Of a stretch of 64,000 nt of DNA, positions 8,353-17,598 are shown piece after piece. The notes under the pieces are model-generated. The model saw only the letters and a program-made list of their open reading frames with translations, was not told where the DNA came from and searched no databases. The number at the start of each line of letters is the position of its first letter. Position 1 is the stretch's first letter. The stretch comes from JABDBL01 sp963845445 (lineage in GTDB: Bacteria > Cyanobacteriota > Vampirovibrionia > Obscuribacterales > Obscuribacteraceae). The DNA is taken from the NCBI GenBank assembly GCA_963845445.1, contig CAWJSE010000002.1, forward strand, positions 3,286,001 to 3,350,000, written 5' to 3'. A program made the translations under genes and the position numbers.

Positions 8353-9892
8353 GATAAAGCAACTAATTTTCTGTAAATGTTTGATTTAGTACCTTCTGAT
8401 TTTTGATTTTGTATTATCTTTTTTTGTTTTTTACGTATTTGATCTTTTAAAAAGGTTGGCCCGCCTTGCTTTCCATGCAGGCAGACAAGCCTAGCTGAGC
8501 CACCCAGTGTAAAGCACCAAGCAGCTTCGCTGTGGCTTCGCCAGTGCTTGACACCGGGACCCTTGGCTTCAGCTATTCAAGCATGTGCCGCATAGGGCTG
8601 CGGCGGGCTTTTATTTATTCAGGTGCTGGCAAATATCTATTCTTTTCAGTTATCCAATCATCTGACACCTCCATTATTACTGCTGTTATCAAACGTAGGC
8701 AAGATGCTTCATTTGGGAACAATGTGGCTACTCTTGTTCTTCTATTTATTTCTCTGTTGAGCCGCTCCAGTAAATTAACCGTGCGGATTTTTTTCCAACA
8801 AAAAGTAGGAAAAGAGAAAAAAGTTAGACCTTCAGGCAAGTCTGTCTCCATCCATTTAGCCAGAGCTGGTGCTGATTTCTCGTAAGTATTTATTGCTTGC
8901 TTAAGTAATCTATCTGCTTCTTCTTTTTTAGGAGCATTAAAAATTGCCCTAATATCTGCTGCTACTTGTTCCTTCATATCTTTTTTCGGTATATATTTCT
9001 GAGCATTTTGTTGTAAATGAAATTGACAACGTTGCCATGACATACCACCAAAAACAGCTTTCCTAGCAGCCTTTAGCCCTTCATGGCTATCGCTAATTAT
9101 TAGCTCAACACCATGTAAACCTCTTTCATGAATCTTGCCCAAGAAGCTTCGCCAGTGTACTTCTGCTTCTGATAAAGAAACAGAAACACCTAACAGTTCT
9201 CTTCTGCCGTCAGCATCAACACCAGCAGCAATTAGAACAGCGCAATCTCTAACAATCCCTCCATGTCTTATCTTCTCGTAGCGAGCATCTAGATATACAA
9301 ACTTAAAAAGACCCAGAGGTCGGTTGCGCCAAGCTTCCAGAAACTCGTCTAGTTCTTTAGTCATGCGGCTTACTTCAGATGTGCTGACATCAAAGCCACA
9401 CATTTTTTCGACAATCTCAGTTACTTTTCTTGTTGATACTCCTTGCACGTACATCTCAGCTAAAGCTAGTCGTAGCGCTCTTTCAGAGCGCATGCCTTTT
9501 TCTAGACAGTTTGGATAGAAGTCACCTTCTCGTACTTGAGGTACAAGAAGATCTAGTTCACCGAGTCTGGATTTAACTGTTTTTGATTTAAATCCATTAG
9601 CATGACCATTCCTGTCTTCTCTACGTTCATATGGTTCAGCATTTAAATGCTTTTGTCGTTCTAGCAACATCGCAGAATTAATTAAAAATGCTAAAGCATC
9701 GTTGGAAGAATCAAGTCCTTGATTAATTAGCACTTCTAGAACTTCCTTTAATGTATTATTCTTTAATTGGGTCATTGGTTTATCCCTCCAGTCTTACTAA
9801 CCAGAAGGGTAAATCTGTGGCCTCTTTCTTTCTGTCTTAAATCTGACAGATCTAAAAAGGTCTAATATTTACAGAAATAATGATGCACTAAC
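8353..9892 (-). mobile_element. IS256-family insertion sequence, copy 1
   Basis: 1540 bp. The ends are imperfect inverted repeats of about 32 bp sharing TTTCTGTAAAT. An 8-bp target duplication GACCGCCG flanks it (8345-8352 and 9893-9900). A near-identical copy is at 34068-35607, differing at only a few positions, so transposition was recent. About 260 bp lie between the left end and the transposase stop, including a GC-rich hairpin at 8588-8608. Confidence 0.92.
8615..9775 (-). CDS. IS256-family (mutator) transposase
   Basis: 386 aa. DDE residues are visible in the usual contexts: FKFVYLDARYEKIR, ELIISDSHEGLKAARKAVFGG and NLLERLNREINRRTRV. Length and the WQRCQFHLQQNA segment match IS256 transposases. 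It differs from the second copy near the C-terminus (CWKK versus CHKK). Full length and probably active. Confidence 0.95.
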   Translation of the reverse strand: MTQLKNNTLKEVLEVLINQGLDSSNDALAFLINSAMLLERQKHLNAEPYERREDRNGHANGFKSKTVKSRLGELDLLVPQVREGDFYPNCLEKGMRSERALRLALAEMYVQGVSTRKVTEIVEKMCGFDVSTSEVSRMTKELDEFLEAWRNRPLGLFKFVYLDARYEKIRHGGIVRDCAVLIAAGVDADGRRELLGVSVSLSEAEVHWRSFLGKIHERGLHGVELIISDSHEGLKAARKAVFGGMSWQRCQFHLQQNAQKYIPKKDMKEQVAADIRAIFNAPKKEEADRLLKQAINTYEKSAPALAKWMETDLPEGLTFFSFPTFCWKKIRTVNLLERLNREINRRTRVATLFPNEASCLRLITAVIMEVSDDWITEKNRYLPAPE

Positions 9893-10298
9893 GACCGCCG
9901 CCGATATTCTTCCCTGCCGGCAACTCCATAAAGCGGCAGGTTGTGGCCTCGGCAGGCAGGGCGCAGACAAACAGCATTTTCACGCTGCCCACCTGGCCGT
10001 AAGGGATGGCGACCATGCGGGAGCCATCCTGGTACTCCCAATAGGCACCAACCCCTCGAGCGTTGATGTCGAACCCGTCCACATCTGCCCCGGTCGTCGA
10101 CGGGGCAGGGGTATTTGCGTCAGAACCCAGGGCATCCGTCGCCCTCGCAACCAAACCTGGGAACAGCACCTCCGCGGTGGACGGGATCCACAGCTCAAAC
10201 CCCCACCGCCCATGCCCGTCTGGAACGGGCACGCCGGCGACGGCGAGCGTGTAGCGCGACGCATGTAGCGCCGGCAAATCCAACACCGCAAGTCTCAT
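9893..10298 (-). pseudogene. 5' half of an island gene split by IS256
   Basis: ATG follows AAGGAGG by about 8 nt. It encodes MRLAVLDLPALHASRYTLAV, then GHGRWGFELWIPSTAEVL and GVGAYWEYQDGSRMVAIPYG. The frame stops artificially at TAG inside the IS end. It is continued by 8115-8352. Function unknown. Confidence 0.8.
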
Positions 10299-10443
10299 TA
10301 GAGATGCCTCCTTTCAAGACATCTGCCCGCATGGTGATTGATCAACTCCGAGACACGACTGCGGGCACAATCGAATCCCGGATGAAATTTACAACTGCTG
10401 GCGCATTGACGACATTAGCCGCGCGCGGTCGTGTGCGCCTTCT

Positions 10444-10686
10444 TCAATAGACGGCGGACTGAGGGGGCCGACGCCGGGACATGATAGCCTGACGCCCCCG
10501 GTGTGATCCTGGGGGACGGTCATCCGGCTTCGATGGTTGTCGAAGCCCGACATCGCCCTCCCGATCATCGTATCGAAATGCAACGGAGACCCTCGGCTCG
10601 GTTCCGCCGCCACACTTGCGATCGGATTGCGAGGGAAGGACGGCGTTTCCAATGCTCATGTTCAAGTTCGAGTTCTGCCAAGCCAT
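10444..10686 (-). CDS. Small hypothetical protein
   Basis: 80 aa from MAWQNSNLNMSIG, the ATG following AAAGGAGCG by 6 nt. The C-terminal half is low-complexity and Arg/Pro-rich, and another frame overlaps, so coding status is uncertain. A plus-strand frame over the same bases lacks a ribosome binding site. Confidence 0.4.
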   Translation of the reverse strand: MAWQNSNLNMSIGNAVLPSQSDRKCGGGTEPRVSVAFRYDDREGDVGLRQPSKPDDRPPGSHRGRQAIMSRRRPPQSAVY

Positions 10687-10905
10687 GCCTCGCTCCTTTC
10701 GCGAGTTAGGCGTTCCCATTGTGATCATGAAGGAGCGCGCCAACAGGTCAACACGCGCTCCGAACTCGTTCTTCAAGACACACGCACAGAACAATCATGC
10801 CCAGTTTTTCGACAAGTTGACATGTCGCCGTAGGCACCAGGGACGGTGCCTATGGATTTGGACAGCAATTAATCGGTCGCCGGTCGCGGACCAATTATCG
10901 GGACG

Positions 10906-11718
10906 TTATCCGCGTGGCCGGCGGGCACGGGAAAGTGGTCCGCCCCCTGGGTTTTCATCACGATCGGGTTTTGCCGACGGTCTACATTGCTCCTCTTGCG
11001 CGCGGTCGTCCCAGTTGGCGAAGCTGTCTACAAAGGCGGGGTCGAACACCAGGCGAACAGAGGTGAGCCGCCGGAACCCCCTAAAGGCCAGGTACTGATC
11101 GCGCAGGTGCAAATCAGCCTCATCAGGATTCTCAACCCGAACCATCACCGGGTAGAGCGGGTACACTCCCTGGCGGCAGAGGTGGTCGATGATCGACGCT
11201 GAGACCACGACCACAATGTCGCTGGCGCCGCTCTCTCTATAGAGGGCAGCAATTGCCTCGGCCGACTTGGTCTCCGTAGTGTCTAATATCAGTTTAACCG
11301 GTCCGAAGAGCCGTTTCAGCCGCTCAATCTGGACTGGCAAAGGTGGTGCCCCAATCCAGAGAATCTCCTTCTTGGCCTCAGAGGCTTTCATGCCCTCCGG
11401 GACGTCCTGGGTGGCGCCTTCGTGAACAATTTGCCAACCACATTCCTTAATGACGGTTTTGACAAATCCAATGATCCACCGGTCGGCACCACTGCTCCTA
11501 GCAGCGGTCATGTCGATAACGACTCGTGGTGAATCCGGAGGTTCCTTCCAATGCCACTCCGTCAACCGGAACGCGGGTCCAACCCAGTGCCTGGACAGCC
11601 TGCGCGCCTTATTCTTGGCGCACGATTTCATCTGCTCATCCGCCGAGCGATGATCGTCCTCTCGGGCCGGAAACGCACCACCGATGGTGATGATGTAAAG
11701 TTCTCGCTTTTCCTTCAA
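10906..11718 (-). CDS. Hypothetical protein (island gene)
   Basis: About 270 aa using a TTG start that follows AGGAGGTG by 5 nt; an in-frame upstream extension to 11811 lacks such a site. Segments such as DSPRVVIDMTAARSSGADRW, KKEILWIGAPPLPVQIERL and KSAEAIAALYRESGASDIVVVV suggest alternating alpha/beta structure. No catalytic motif recognised. It lies downstream of the PPDK-like gene on the same strand and may be co-transcribed. Confidence 0.55.
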   Translation of the reverse strand: MKEKRELYIITIGGAFPAREDDHRSADEQMKSCAKNKARRLSRHWVGPAFRLTEWHWKEPPDSPRVVIDMTAARSSGADRWIIGFVKTVIKECGWQIVHEGATQDVPEGMKASEAKKEILWIGAPPLPVQIERLKRLFGPVKLILDTTETKSAEAIAALYRESGASDIVVVVSASIIDHLCRQGVYPLYPVMVRVENPDEADLHLRDQYLAFRGFRRLTSVRLVFDPAFVDSFANWDDRAQEEQCRPSAKPDRDENPGGGPLSRARRPRG

Positions 11719-11958
11719 AGTACACCTCCTTCGCTGCCTGTTGACCATTGCTTGCGGCGTACACAGGCTATACGCCACAAGCTTTGTTCGAGCCCTAGAA
11801 TCTGGTTCCATTCAAATTACTTCTTCTTCTCCTCCTTCCCGATAGCAGCCATTCCCCACTTTCTGGGCCGGGGACCTGGTCGCAGCGAGGCGCATTTCGG
11901 ACAACCCCGCACATGCTCCCGTCCAGAAGGTGACCCACTCCTCCCGCGCGGGCGTTGT

Positions 11959-14262
11959 TCACCAGATGCCTTCGCGCTGCCCCAGCGCGTGCAGTTGCTG
12001 GACAGGAGGCGACAACTTGATGCGGTATCGCGTCAAGCCTGCTGCCAACGCAGCGATACCTTCGGCACGTTTTTTCATGTCTAGCACCTGCTGCAAATTA
12101 CTGCCTCTCTCACCCACAGGGTGTTTGCCAAAAACACAACCGGTGTTGTGCTGAAGGTCAAACGCCAGGTCGGTAAACACTGAGTGCCCTAGCTGTCCAC
12201 TCAAGAAGCCATGGGCCGCGTGGGCGATTTCGGCCCATGGCTTTCCTCCGTAACTTGTCCGCCACCATCCATGCTGTGCGAAATGAGTGGCAGCCAGCAC
12301 AAGGAATCTAATCTGTTCCGCCTTTCCCAATCCGCGTAGAACATTCAGGACGGCGCGCTGGGCAACACCCCTATCCCCTCCTATCTTCAGCGAATAGGTT
12401 TTCTCAAGCTCTTGCAGTAGCGGCGGGCGGGGGTTGACCGTGTTGCATTGAACATGCCTGGCCTCACCGGCGACGGCGACGGTCAGGTACATGGCGATCC
12501 GTTCGGCCACAGCCGTGTGGATGGCCAGTTTTAGGCGGGCAGCCGCTACTCCCAATGCAGTACCCTCGGCTGCCCGTGCCATAGCGTCTGTCAGGTAGAA
12601 GTCGCCGGCCAGTTGGTCGGCATAACCCTTGGACTCAACGGTACTGAAGTCGAGCCTTGGCTCTGGCCACGGTAGGTTGCGCGCGATTCCTACCCAGCGT
12701 AGAAAAATATTCACCTCCTTTTTGTTGATGGACCCGGTGAGGGGCAGGCCGCCCCGGAAAATCCTCCCCGTCCGTCCATCGACTGAGACAATCACGTCTT
12801 GTTCGAGATTGGCATCTTGCCCGATGCCGACGACACAGGGTTTGCCAAGCCCTCTGGCGACGACGGCGGCGTGGCAAGTCGTGCCGCCCTCCTTGGTGAC
12901 GATGGCCACGGTGGTGGCCGGCAGCATGCCCGGCAAATCGTCCGGGCGTGTGTCGTCGCGAAGCAGGACGACCTTTTCACCCTGCTTCGCTGACTCAAGG
13001 GCAACTTCCACAGTGGTGACTAGGCGACCGACGGCTGCTCCAGGGGAGGCCGACAGCCCTTGCGCCAAGAGCTGGTTGTCGACTACCGCTGCCTGCATCG
13101 CCGCGTCATCGAAGGCGCCTTCGAGGGCACAGCGGATCTGCGCCTGGGAGATGGTGGCAAGAGCTTTATCCTTGTCCCACTTCTTTTCCCAGACGAAGTG
13201 GACTGCGGTGGTCAGCGCTGCTTCCGGCGTCAGCTTGGCGGCGCGGACCTGCAAAATGTATAACTTTCCCGCCTGAACGGTGAACTCAACGTCCACTACC
13301 GTCCCGCGGTTAAGCTCGAGGCGCTGCACCGCCTCGTCAAGCTCTTCATAGAGCGCCGGAGCGACACCCCGCAGCTTTTGAATAGGCTGGGGCGTTCGCT
13401 TACCTGCAACTACGTCTTCCCCTTGGGCATTGAGGAGGAATTCGCCCCACATCCCGGGCTCTCCCGTGGCGCAGTTGCGGCTGAACACCACACCGGTGCA
13501 GGACAATCCTGGCAGGTTGCCGAACACCATCTCCTGGACGGTCACGGCCGTCCCCATTGTGTGGGAAATCTGCATAGCCTCACGGTAGGCCTTAGCGCGG
13601 GGGCAATCCCAAGACTGGAGAACAGCCCGGGTGGCTAGCAGGATCTGGTCCCAGGGATCCTCAGGAACTGGCGAACCGGTTTCCTGGCGGATGAGCGCCT
13701 GGAAGTCCTGGCAAACCCGTTTCATCTTCTCGGCGTTGATGCTGCGATGCTTGGCGTCAGTCTTATAGCTCGACCAGATCGCGTCGAACTTAGCGGGGTC
13801 AATGTCCAGCACCGTCTCCCCGAACATTTCCAGAAATCGGCGGTAACAATCGACGGCGAACCACTGCCCGTGTTGCAAGGACATGCCCGCCACCACCGTG
13901 GCATTTAAGCCAACGTTTAACACCGTGTTCATCATACCGGGCATGGACACCGGTGCTCCAGATCTAACGGACAATAGAAGCGGGTTAGCGGGATCGCCAA
14001 ATCCCTTCCCGGTGAGCTGCTCTAACCGGGCGACTTGCCACCGGATTTGCCCCTCCAGCCGTGCGGGAATCCTTCGGTTCTGGATAATCGCCCTGGCCAC
14101 GGCGGTCGTTATCGTGAAGGCGGCCGGAACCGGCACACCCGCCGTGTGCATTTCCTTGAGGGCAGCTCCCTTTCCCCCAAGGTCCGCGGCCAAGCTTGTA
14201 CCATTGTCACCAATCTGGAACGTCACCCGTCTCCTGCGGTTGACGCGCCTGCTTTTATTCAT
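11959..14262 (-). CDS. Pyruvate phosphate dikinase-like protein lacking the PEP/pyruvate barrel
   Basis: 767 aa. Residues ~20-340 match the PPDK nucleotide-binding domain (LGGKGAALKEM, SGAPVSMPGMMNTVLNVGLN, GTAVTVQEMVFGN, LLNAQGEDVVAGKRTP). Residues ~405-505 are the swivel domain with the phosphohistidine motif EGGTTCHAAVVARG (H464), a Cys replacing the usual Ser before His. PPDK normally continues with a ~350-residue TIM barrel that binds pyruvate/PEP. Here residues ~515-767 are unrelated (FLRWVGIARNLPWPEPRL... IAALAAGLTRYRIKLSP). It should autophosphorylate from ATP, but the acceptor cannot be pyruvate by the usual route. Start ATG follows GGAGA. Confidence 0.85.
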   Translation of the reverse strand: MNKSRRVNRRRRVTFQIGDNGTSLAADLGGKGAALKEMHTAGVPVPAAFTITTAVARAIIQNRRIPARLEGQIRWQVARLEQLTGKGFGDPANPLLLSVRSGAPVSMPGMMNTVLNVGLNATVVAGMSLQHGQWFAVDCYRRFLEMFGETVLDIDPAKFDAIWSSYKTDAKHRSINAEKMKRVCQDFQALIRQETGSPVPEDPWDQILLATRAVLQSWDCPRAKAYREAMQISHTMGTAVTVQEMVFGNLPGLSCTGVVFSRNCATGEPGMWGEFLLNAQGEDVVAGKRTPQPIQKLRGVAPALYEELDEAVQRLELNRGTVVDVEFTVQAGKLYILQVRAAKLTPEAALTTAVHFVWEKKWDKDKALATISQAQIRCALEGAFDDAAMQAAVVDNQLLAQGLSASPGAAVGRLVTTVEVALESAKQGEKVVLLRDDTRPDDLPGMLPATTVAIVTKEGGTTCHAAVVARGLGKPCVVGIGQDANLEQDVIVSVDGRTGRIFRGGLPLTGSINKKEVNIFLRWVGIARNLPWPEPRLDFSTVESKGYADQLAGDFYLTDAMARAAEGTALGVAAARLKLAIHTAVAERIAMYLTVAVAGEARHVQCNTVNPRPPLLQELEKTYSLKIGGDRGVAQRAVLNVLRGLGKAEQIRFLVLAATHFAQHGWWRTSYGGKPWAEIAHAAHGFLSGQLGHSVFTDLAFDLQHNTGCVFGKHPVGERGSNLQQVLDMKKRAEGIAALAAGLTRYRIKLSPPVQQLHALGQREGIW

Positions 14263-14336
14263 AGGTCGTTCTCCATCGTTGAGATAAAGCCTGGTCCTAA
14301 GGCGGACAAGGCGTCACTGTTCTCAATTCAAAGTCC

Positions 14337-14400
14337 AGGTGGCGGGAATCGAACCCACACTTATGCAAGCGCACCATCTTTGGTGCCTCCCCTGGGCAGC
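14337..14400 (-). other. tRNA T-arm-like sequence
   Basis: On the minus strand GTGGG-TTCGATT-CCCGC forms a canonical T-arm, followed by CACCTGG, which can pair with an upstream CTAGGTA. I cannot fold a proper anticodon loop with U33, so this is either a degenerate tRNA or a tRNA-like element. It sits 80 nt upstream of the PPDK-like start on the coding strand. Confidence 0.3.
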
Positions 14401-14501
14401 TGTACTGCTCGCCCTACCTAGATTTCCTCTATAAAACGGAAACGCAGCCCGAGCGGGAAGGAGTTGCTCGAGTCGCATAGCTGACCCTGTCGTACCGACT
14501 C

Positions 14502-14541
14502 GTGTGAGGGCGCAGCTGTGCGAAGATCGAGTTTCACACAA
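14502..14541. repeat. Hairpin motif preceding RNA copy A
   Basis: TGTGAGGGCGCAGC...GATCGAGTTTCACA resembles the hairpin at 15613-15668 (TGTGAAGGGCGC...GGTCGAATTTCAC), both ending in CAAGCC. This is a second repeated structured motif in the RNA region. Confidence 0.5.
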
Positions 14542-14640
14542 GCCAATAGGATCCGTTGGACATCGAGTAGAGGGAGGGCCACCATAATGGCTAGTGCGGC
14601 ATTTGCCACTATGGTGCCCGTTGCCTCCTTGAGACTCTTC

Positions 14641-15506
14641 GTTGCCGGATTGGCAGAGGGCTCGTGCGCGCAAGCTTATTCTGCGCTGAGCTTGTCTCGC
14701 CCCGATAGTAGTGAACGAGAAGATTCGTCGTGGTGTAAGCTTTTTTTACCACCAAGGATAAAGCATCCTCTTCTCAGCAACGCCCTGATTGGTCCTAATT
14801 GCCTGCGCTCAGCTAGGCAACGACAATGTCAGCTGGACCGGTCTATCCCCCCTGTACATTGTCACGGGCTAACCCCACTTTGTCCCAAGTGGGCGCGAAT
14901 GCCAATTCGCAGTTTCATTTAAGATCAAACTACACAATAGCCTGACCTTACTGTTAGTCACAGTACCGTCCACCTGGGACAATTCAGGTGAACAGCCCGC
15001 TGCAACCCTAGGTAGCGGCAGCGGTTTATCGAGTTGGTACAGCTATACCGGACACCCCGATCAAATGGTTACCTCATACCCACTTGGTCTTATTAGCGCG
15101 GGGTGGAAGACGTAAGAACACGTCGCTCTGACTACCGACATGTTCTTTATCAGATGATGTCTATAGGCTACGTTTTCTGAGCCTAAAGGACACCAGCCAG
15201 TGTACACGCTTGCTCATGACCTAAGTAGAACAAGCACGCCTGTACGTGCCTCAAGATAGTTTTTAGCATGCTATCTGAGCGCCTGGTAAGACCTTTGAGA
15301 CTTGCGCCTCGGGCGTGGCTGCGCCTTCTTGTCCCCTCTGCTTGCTTCCATCGGTTAGGGACAAGTATCTTCTCCCGGATGGCACGGGAGCCCCTGCCGG
15401 GCCTTAGTCGAAAGTGGTCACTAACGACCTGGCCAATGTTCGTAGTTCATGTTGGACTCCTTTCTGGTGTTGGGCAAAGCCGGCATCTGCGCTGCCGCAA
15501 GCGCAA
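14641..15506 (+). ncRNA. Large structured RNA, copy A (GOLLD/ROOL-like candidate)
   Basis: About 866 nt without a credible gene, homologous along its length to 16450-17297. Shared blocks include GCGCAAGCTT, ATTAGCGCGG, GTGGAAGACGT and CTATCTGAGCGCCTGGTAA. Helices are kept by compensatory changes: TTGTCC/GGACAA here versus TTATCC/GGATAA in copy B; CTCCCG/CGGGAG versus ATCCCG/CGAGAT; GCGAAT/ATTCGC versus GCGGCT/AGC-T-CGC. In GAAGACGT/ACGTTTTC the change makes a G:U pair only if the plus strand is transcribed. Known giant RNAs of this size are GOLLD and ROOL; assignment to either is inference. Confidence 0.75.
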
Positions 15507-15528
15507 TATCAGCCAGTCTGCTTTCCGC

Positions 15529-15572
15529 AGTCCCTCTCTTGCATAACAAGTACAGCCCGAGTAGGAGGGACT
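15529..15572 (+). terminator. Hairpin after RNA copy A
   Basis: AGTCCCTC (15529-15536) pairs with GAGGGACT (15565-15572). It follows the last conserved hairpin of copy A by 23 nt and may end the transcript, although no T run follows. Confidence 0.4.
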
Positions 15573-15612
15573 AATTGACTAGGGGCTGTGCTGTAGGACT
15601 GAGACAACGGTC

Positions 15613-15668
15613 GTAGCGGCTTATGTGAAGGGCGCTGCGCGAAGGTCGAATTTCACGCAAGCCGCTAC
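15613..15668 (-). terminator. Long hairpin between RNA copy A and the convergent gene
   Basis: GTAGCGGCTT (15613-15622) pairs with AAGCCGCTAC (15659-15668), with an inner GTGAA/TTCAC helix. It lies 18 nt past the stop of the minus-strand gene at 15687 and resembles the motif at 14502-14541. Confidence 0.5.
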
Positions 15669-15686
15669 ATTGGTCATGCCCGCTGG

Positions 15687-16193
15687 CTAGCTGCTCGCGA
15701 GTTCGGCGAGCTTGGCGACCAGGGTGGCTACCCTCCAACTGGCGTTGGGACGGAGTTTGGCCTTGCGCGCCAGGCGAAGGCCAAGCGCGTGCGCCTCGGG
15801 CGCCAGGTTGATTTCCTGCCCTTCGTCTATCGCCCGGACGGCGGACAGTGCGCTGCTCACGATCGGCAGGAGGGCGTCATCGCCCTCCGCGAGGGTCGAG
15901 AAACGGAACTGGCCCCCCTGTCCCGGCTGCTTCCAGCCGGCTTCACGCGGAAATTGCGACGTCAGCTGCGTTGCCGCCTCGGGCGAGGGCGGCTCCACTC
16001 GAACGCGAAAGCGTCCGGGCTCGTACTCGCGGACGCCGACGGTTCCCAGGGGCCAGTTCCCGAAGACAATGTATTCGTGGGTGCCCTCGGTGCCGGCCAT
16101 GTCGAACGTCTTCGAGACGCCGGTCGTCGTCTTCGTCGCCTTCTTGGTCGTCTTCGGGGTCGCCTTGGTCGCGTTCTTCTTGCTGGTCGCCAT
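15687..16193 (-). CDS. Small protein with Lys/Thr-rich N-terminal tail
   Basis: 168 aa from MATSKKNATKATPKTT; ATG follows AAGAGGAAG. Residues 1-28 are Lys/Thr/Ala-rich, like histone H1-type or nucleic-acid-binding tails. The remainder (HEYIVFGNWPLGTVGVREYE, RFRVRVEPPSPEAATQL) is a compact domain of no family I know. It is convergent with RNA copy A and divergent from copy B. Its basic tail and position make it a candidate RNA partner, which is inference. Confidence 0.65.
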   Translation of the reverse strand: MATSKKNATKATPKTTKKATKTTTGVSKTFDMAGTEGTHEYIVFGNWPLGTVGVREYEPGRFRVRVEPPSPEAATQLTSQFPREAGWKQPGQGGQFRFSTLAEGDDALLPIVSSALSAVRAIDEGQEINLAPEAHALGLRLARKAKLRPNASWRVATLVAKLAELASS

Positions 16194-16449
16194 AGTAGGT
16201 CTTCCTCTTGTTCGGTGCTCGTCCCCTTGTAGTGTTTGTTGGGGGACGGCACAAGTCATGCGTTCAGTGCGCTGCCATTCACAAAAGACAGCGCGCACTC
16301 TCTCTAACTCTCCCAGTGCTCCCGGCTCTCGGTCCCCATCGGGCAGGACCGCAGGTCTGGAAGCGGTAGACCTGTGATGAAGAAGGGCAGCCCTATTGCA
16401 GCTTTTGCGACATGAGATACAGCGGTACTGTCTTACTTCATCATAATGT

Positions 16450-17297
16450 TGTTGCTGGCTGAGCAAAGATCTCTTGCGCGCAAGCTTGTGCGCTGAGTTT
16501 GTCTCGCTCCGGTAGTAATGAACGAGAAGGTTTGTCGCGGCAGGAATAGCTCCACCGCCAAGGATCTCTCTGCGGATCCGTTTCCCAGCAACGCCCTAAT
16601 TGCCAGTGCTCAATTTCTGGCAATACAAAGAGTTCGGCGGACTGGCCAGTCCTCCCACTCCTTATTACAGGCTTCCCCCACTTTTGTCCTCAGTGGGCGC
16701 GGCTGCCAGCTCGCTGTTTAAAACCAGACTCCCGGAGTTTGGTATCGGAAAAGGTACACAGTACGTCCAACCTAGGACAATCAAGGTCGAACGGTCCGCA
16801 ACAGCATGAGGCAGCTGCGGCGGTTATCCATTTTGGTGCTGCTAACACCAACACCCCGAGCAAGTGGTTATACCTCACCAATTTGCTCTTATTAGCGCGG
16901 AGTGGAAGACGTGAGAACACATTGCTGTGGGCTCCAGTATGTTCTCTATCTAATGATGTTTGCACAGGCTACGTCTTCTGAAGCTGCCGACACCAGCTAG
17001 GTGTATACGTCCGTTTCTGGCCGAAACAGACTGTGTACATGCCTCAAGATAGCCCCTAACAATGCTATCTGAGCGCCTGGTAAAGACCTTTGAAGCTTGC
17101 GCCTCGGGCGTGGCTGCGCCTTCTTATCCCTGCTGCTTGCTCCCATCGGCTAAGGATAAGTTTTCTAATCCCGGATGGCTCGAGATCCCCTGCCTGGGCC
17201 TTGATGAGAAAGGTAATCACTGATTAAGGCCAATGCATGTTGGCCTCCTTTCGGTTTGAGTAACAATCGCACAACCTACGCTGTCGCAAAGCGCAAG
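16450..17297 (+). ncRNA. Large structured RNA, copy B
   Basis: About 848 nt, homolog of copy A with the same block order. The identical 29-nt block starting TTGCGCCTCGGGCGTGG (from about 17097) and the CTCAAGATAG/GCTATCTGAG hairpin are preserved, while other helices have changed on both sides. Hairpins unique in sequence but not in place include GTTTC/GAAAC near 17011, where copy A has GCTTG/CAAGC. No frame over 110 aa is supported by a ribosome binding site. Confidence 0.75.
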
Positions 17298-17561
17298 TTG
17301 ATCTCAATCCAAACATTCCTAGACGGAGGGGACTCCAGGAGCAAGACTTCCCCAATGGGGCCATCCAAACCAACACGCGATTCTCTAGTTGAGGTAGCAT
17401 GCCAGGCGAGTCAGAACCAAGATGTCCTGATGTGCCAGCCTTCGCTAGGTATGTCTTCTCACGGTGATAAGCCTACTTATCTCTGGATGAGACATACAAA
17501 TCGCCTGGGCTTGGGGTTTGGTCTTTGCTTTGGGTTGTCTGGAGTTCACTCCGGGATGTAT

Positions 17562-17598
17562 GGAAACGATACCCAAACTTGACATTTCTGCTTAGGCT
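17562..17598 (+). repeat. Island-border motif, copy 1
   Basis: ACGATACCCAAACTTGACA followed about 15 nt later by TCAAGTC. It lies where the large GC-rich island gives way to AT-rich DNA. Similar sequence in outward orientation occurs at 23916-23948 and, inverted, at 33496-33535. Confidence 0.5.

Noticed and set aside
11816..11920. Short minus frame with GCPKCASL and an EEKKK tail, after the PPDK-like gene
   Set aside because: The CxxC pair is suggestive, but no frame has both a suitable start and a ribosome binding site at normal spacing. Left as undecided.
12629..13276. 215-aa plus-strand frame opposite the PPDK-like gene
   Set aside because: Shadow of a well-supported gene in GC-rich DNA.
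14641..17297. RNase P RNA, tmRNA or rRNA fragments
   Set aside because: No conserved cores of these RNAs were recognised, and two diverged adjacent copies of ~850 nt do not fit any of them.
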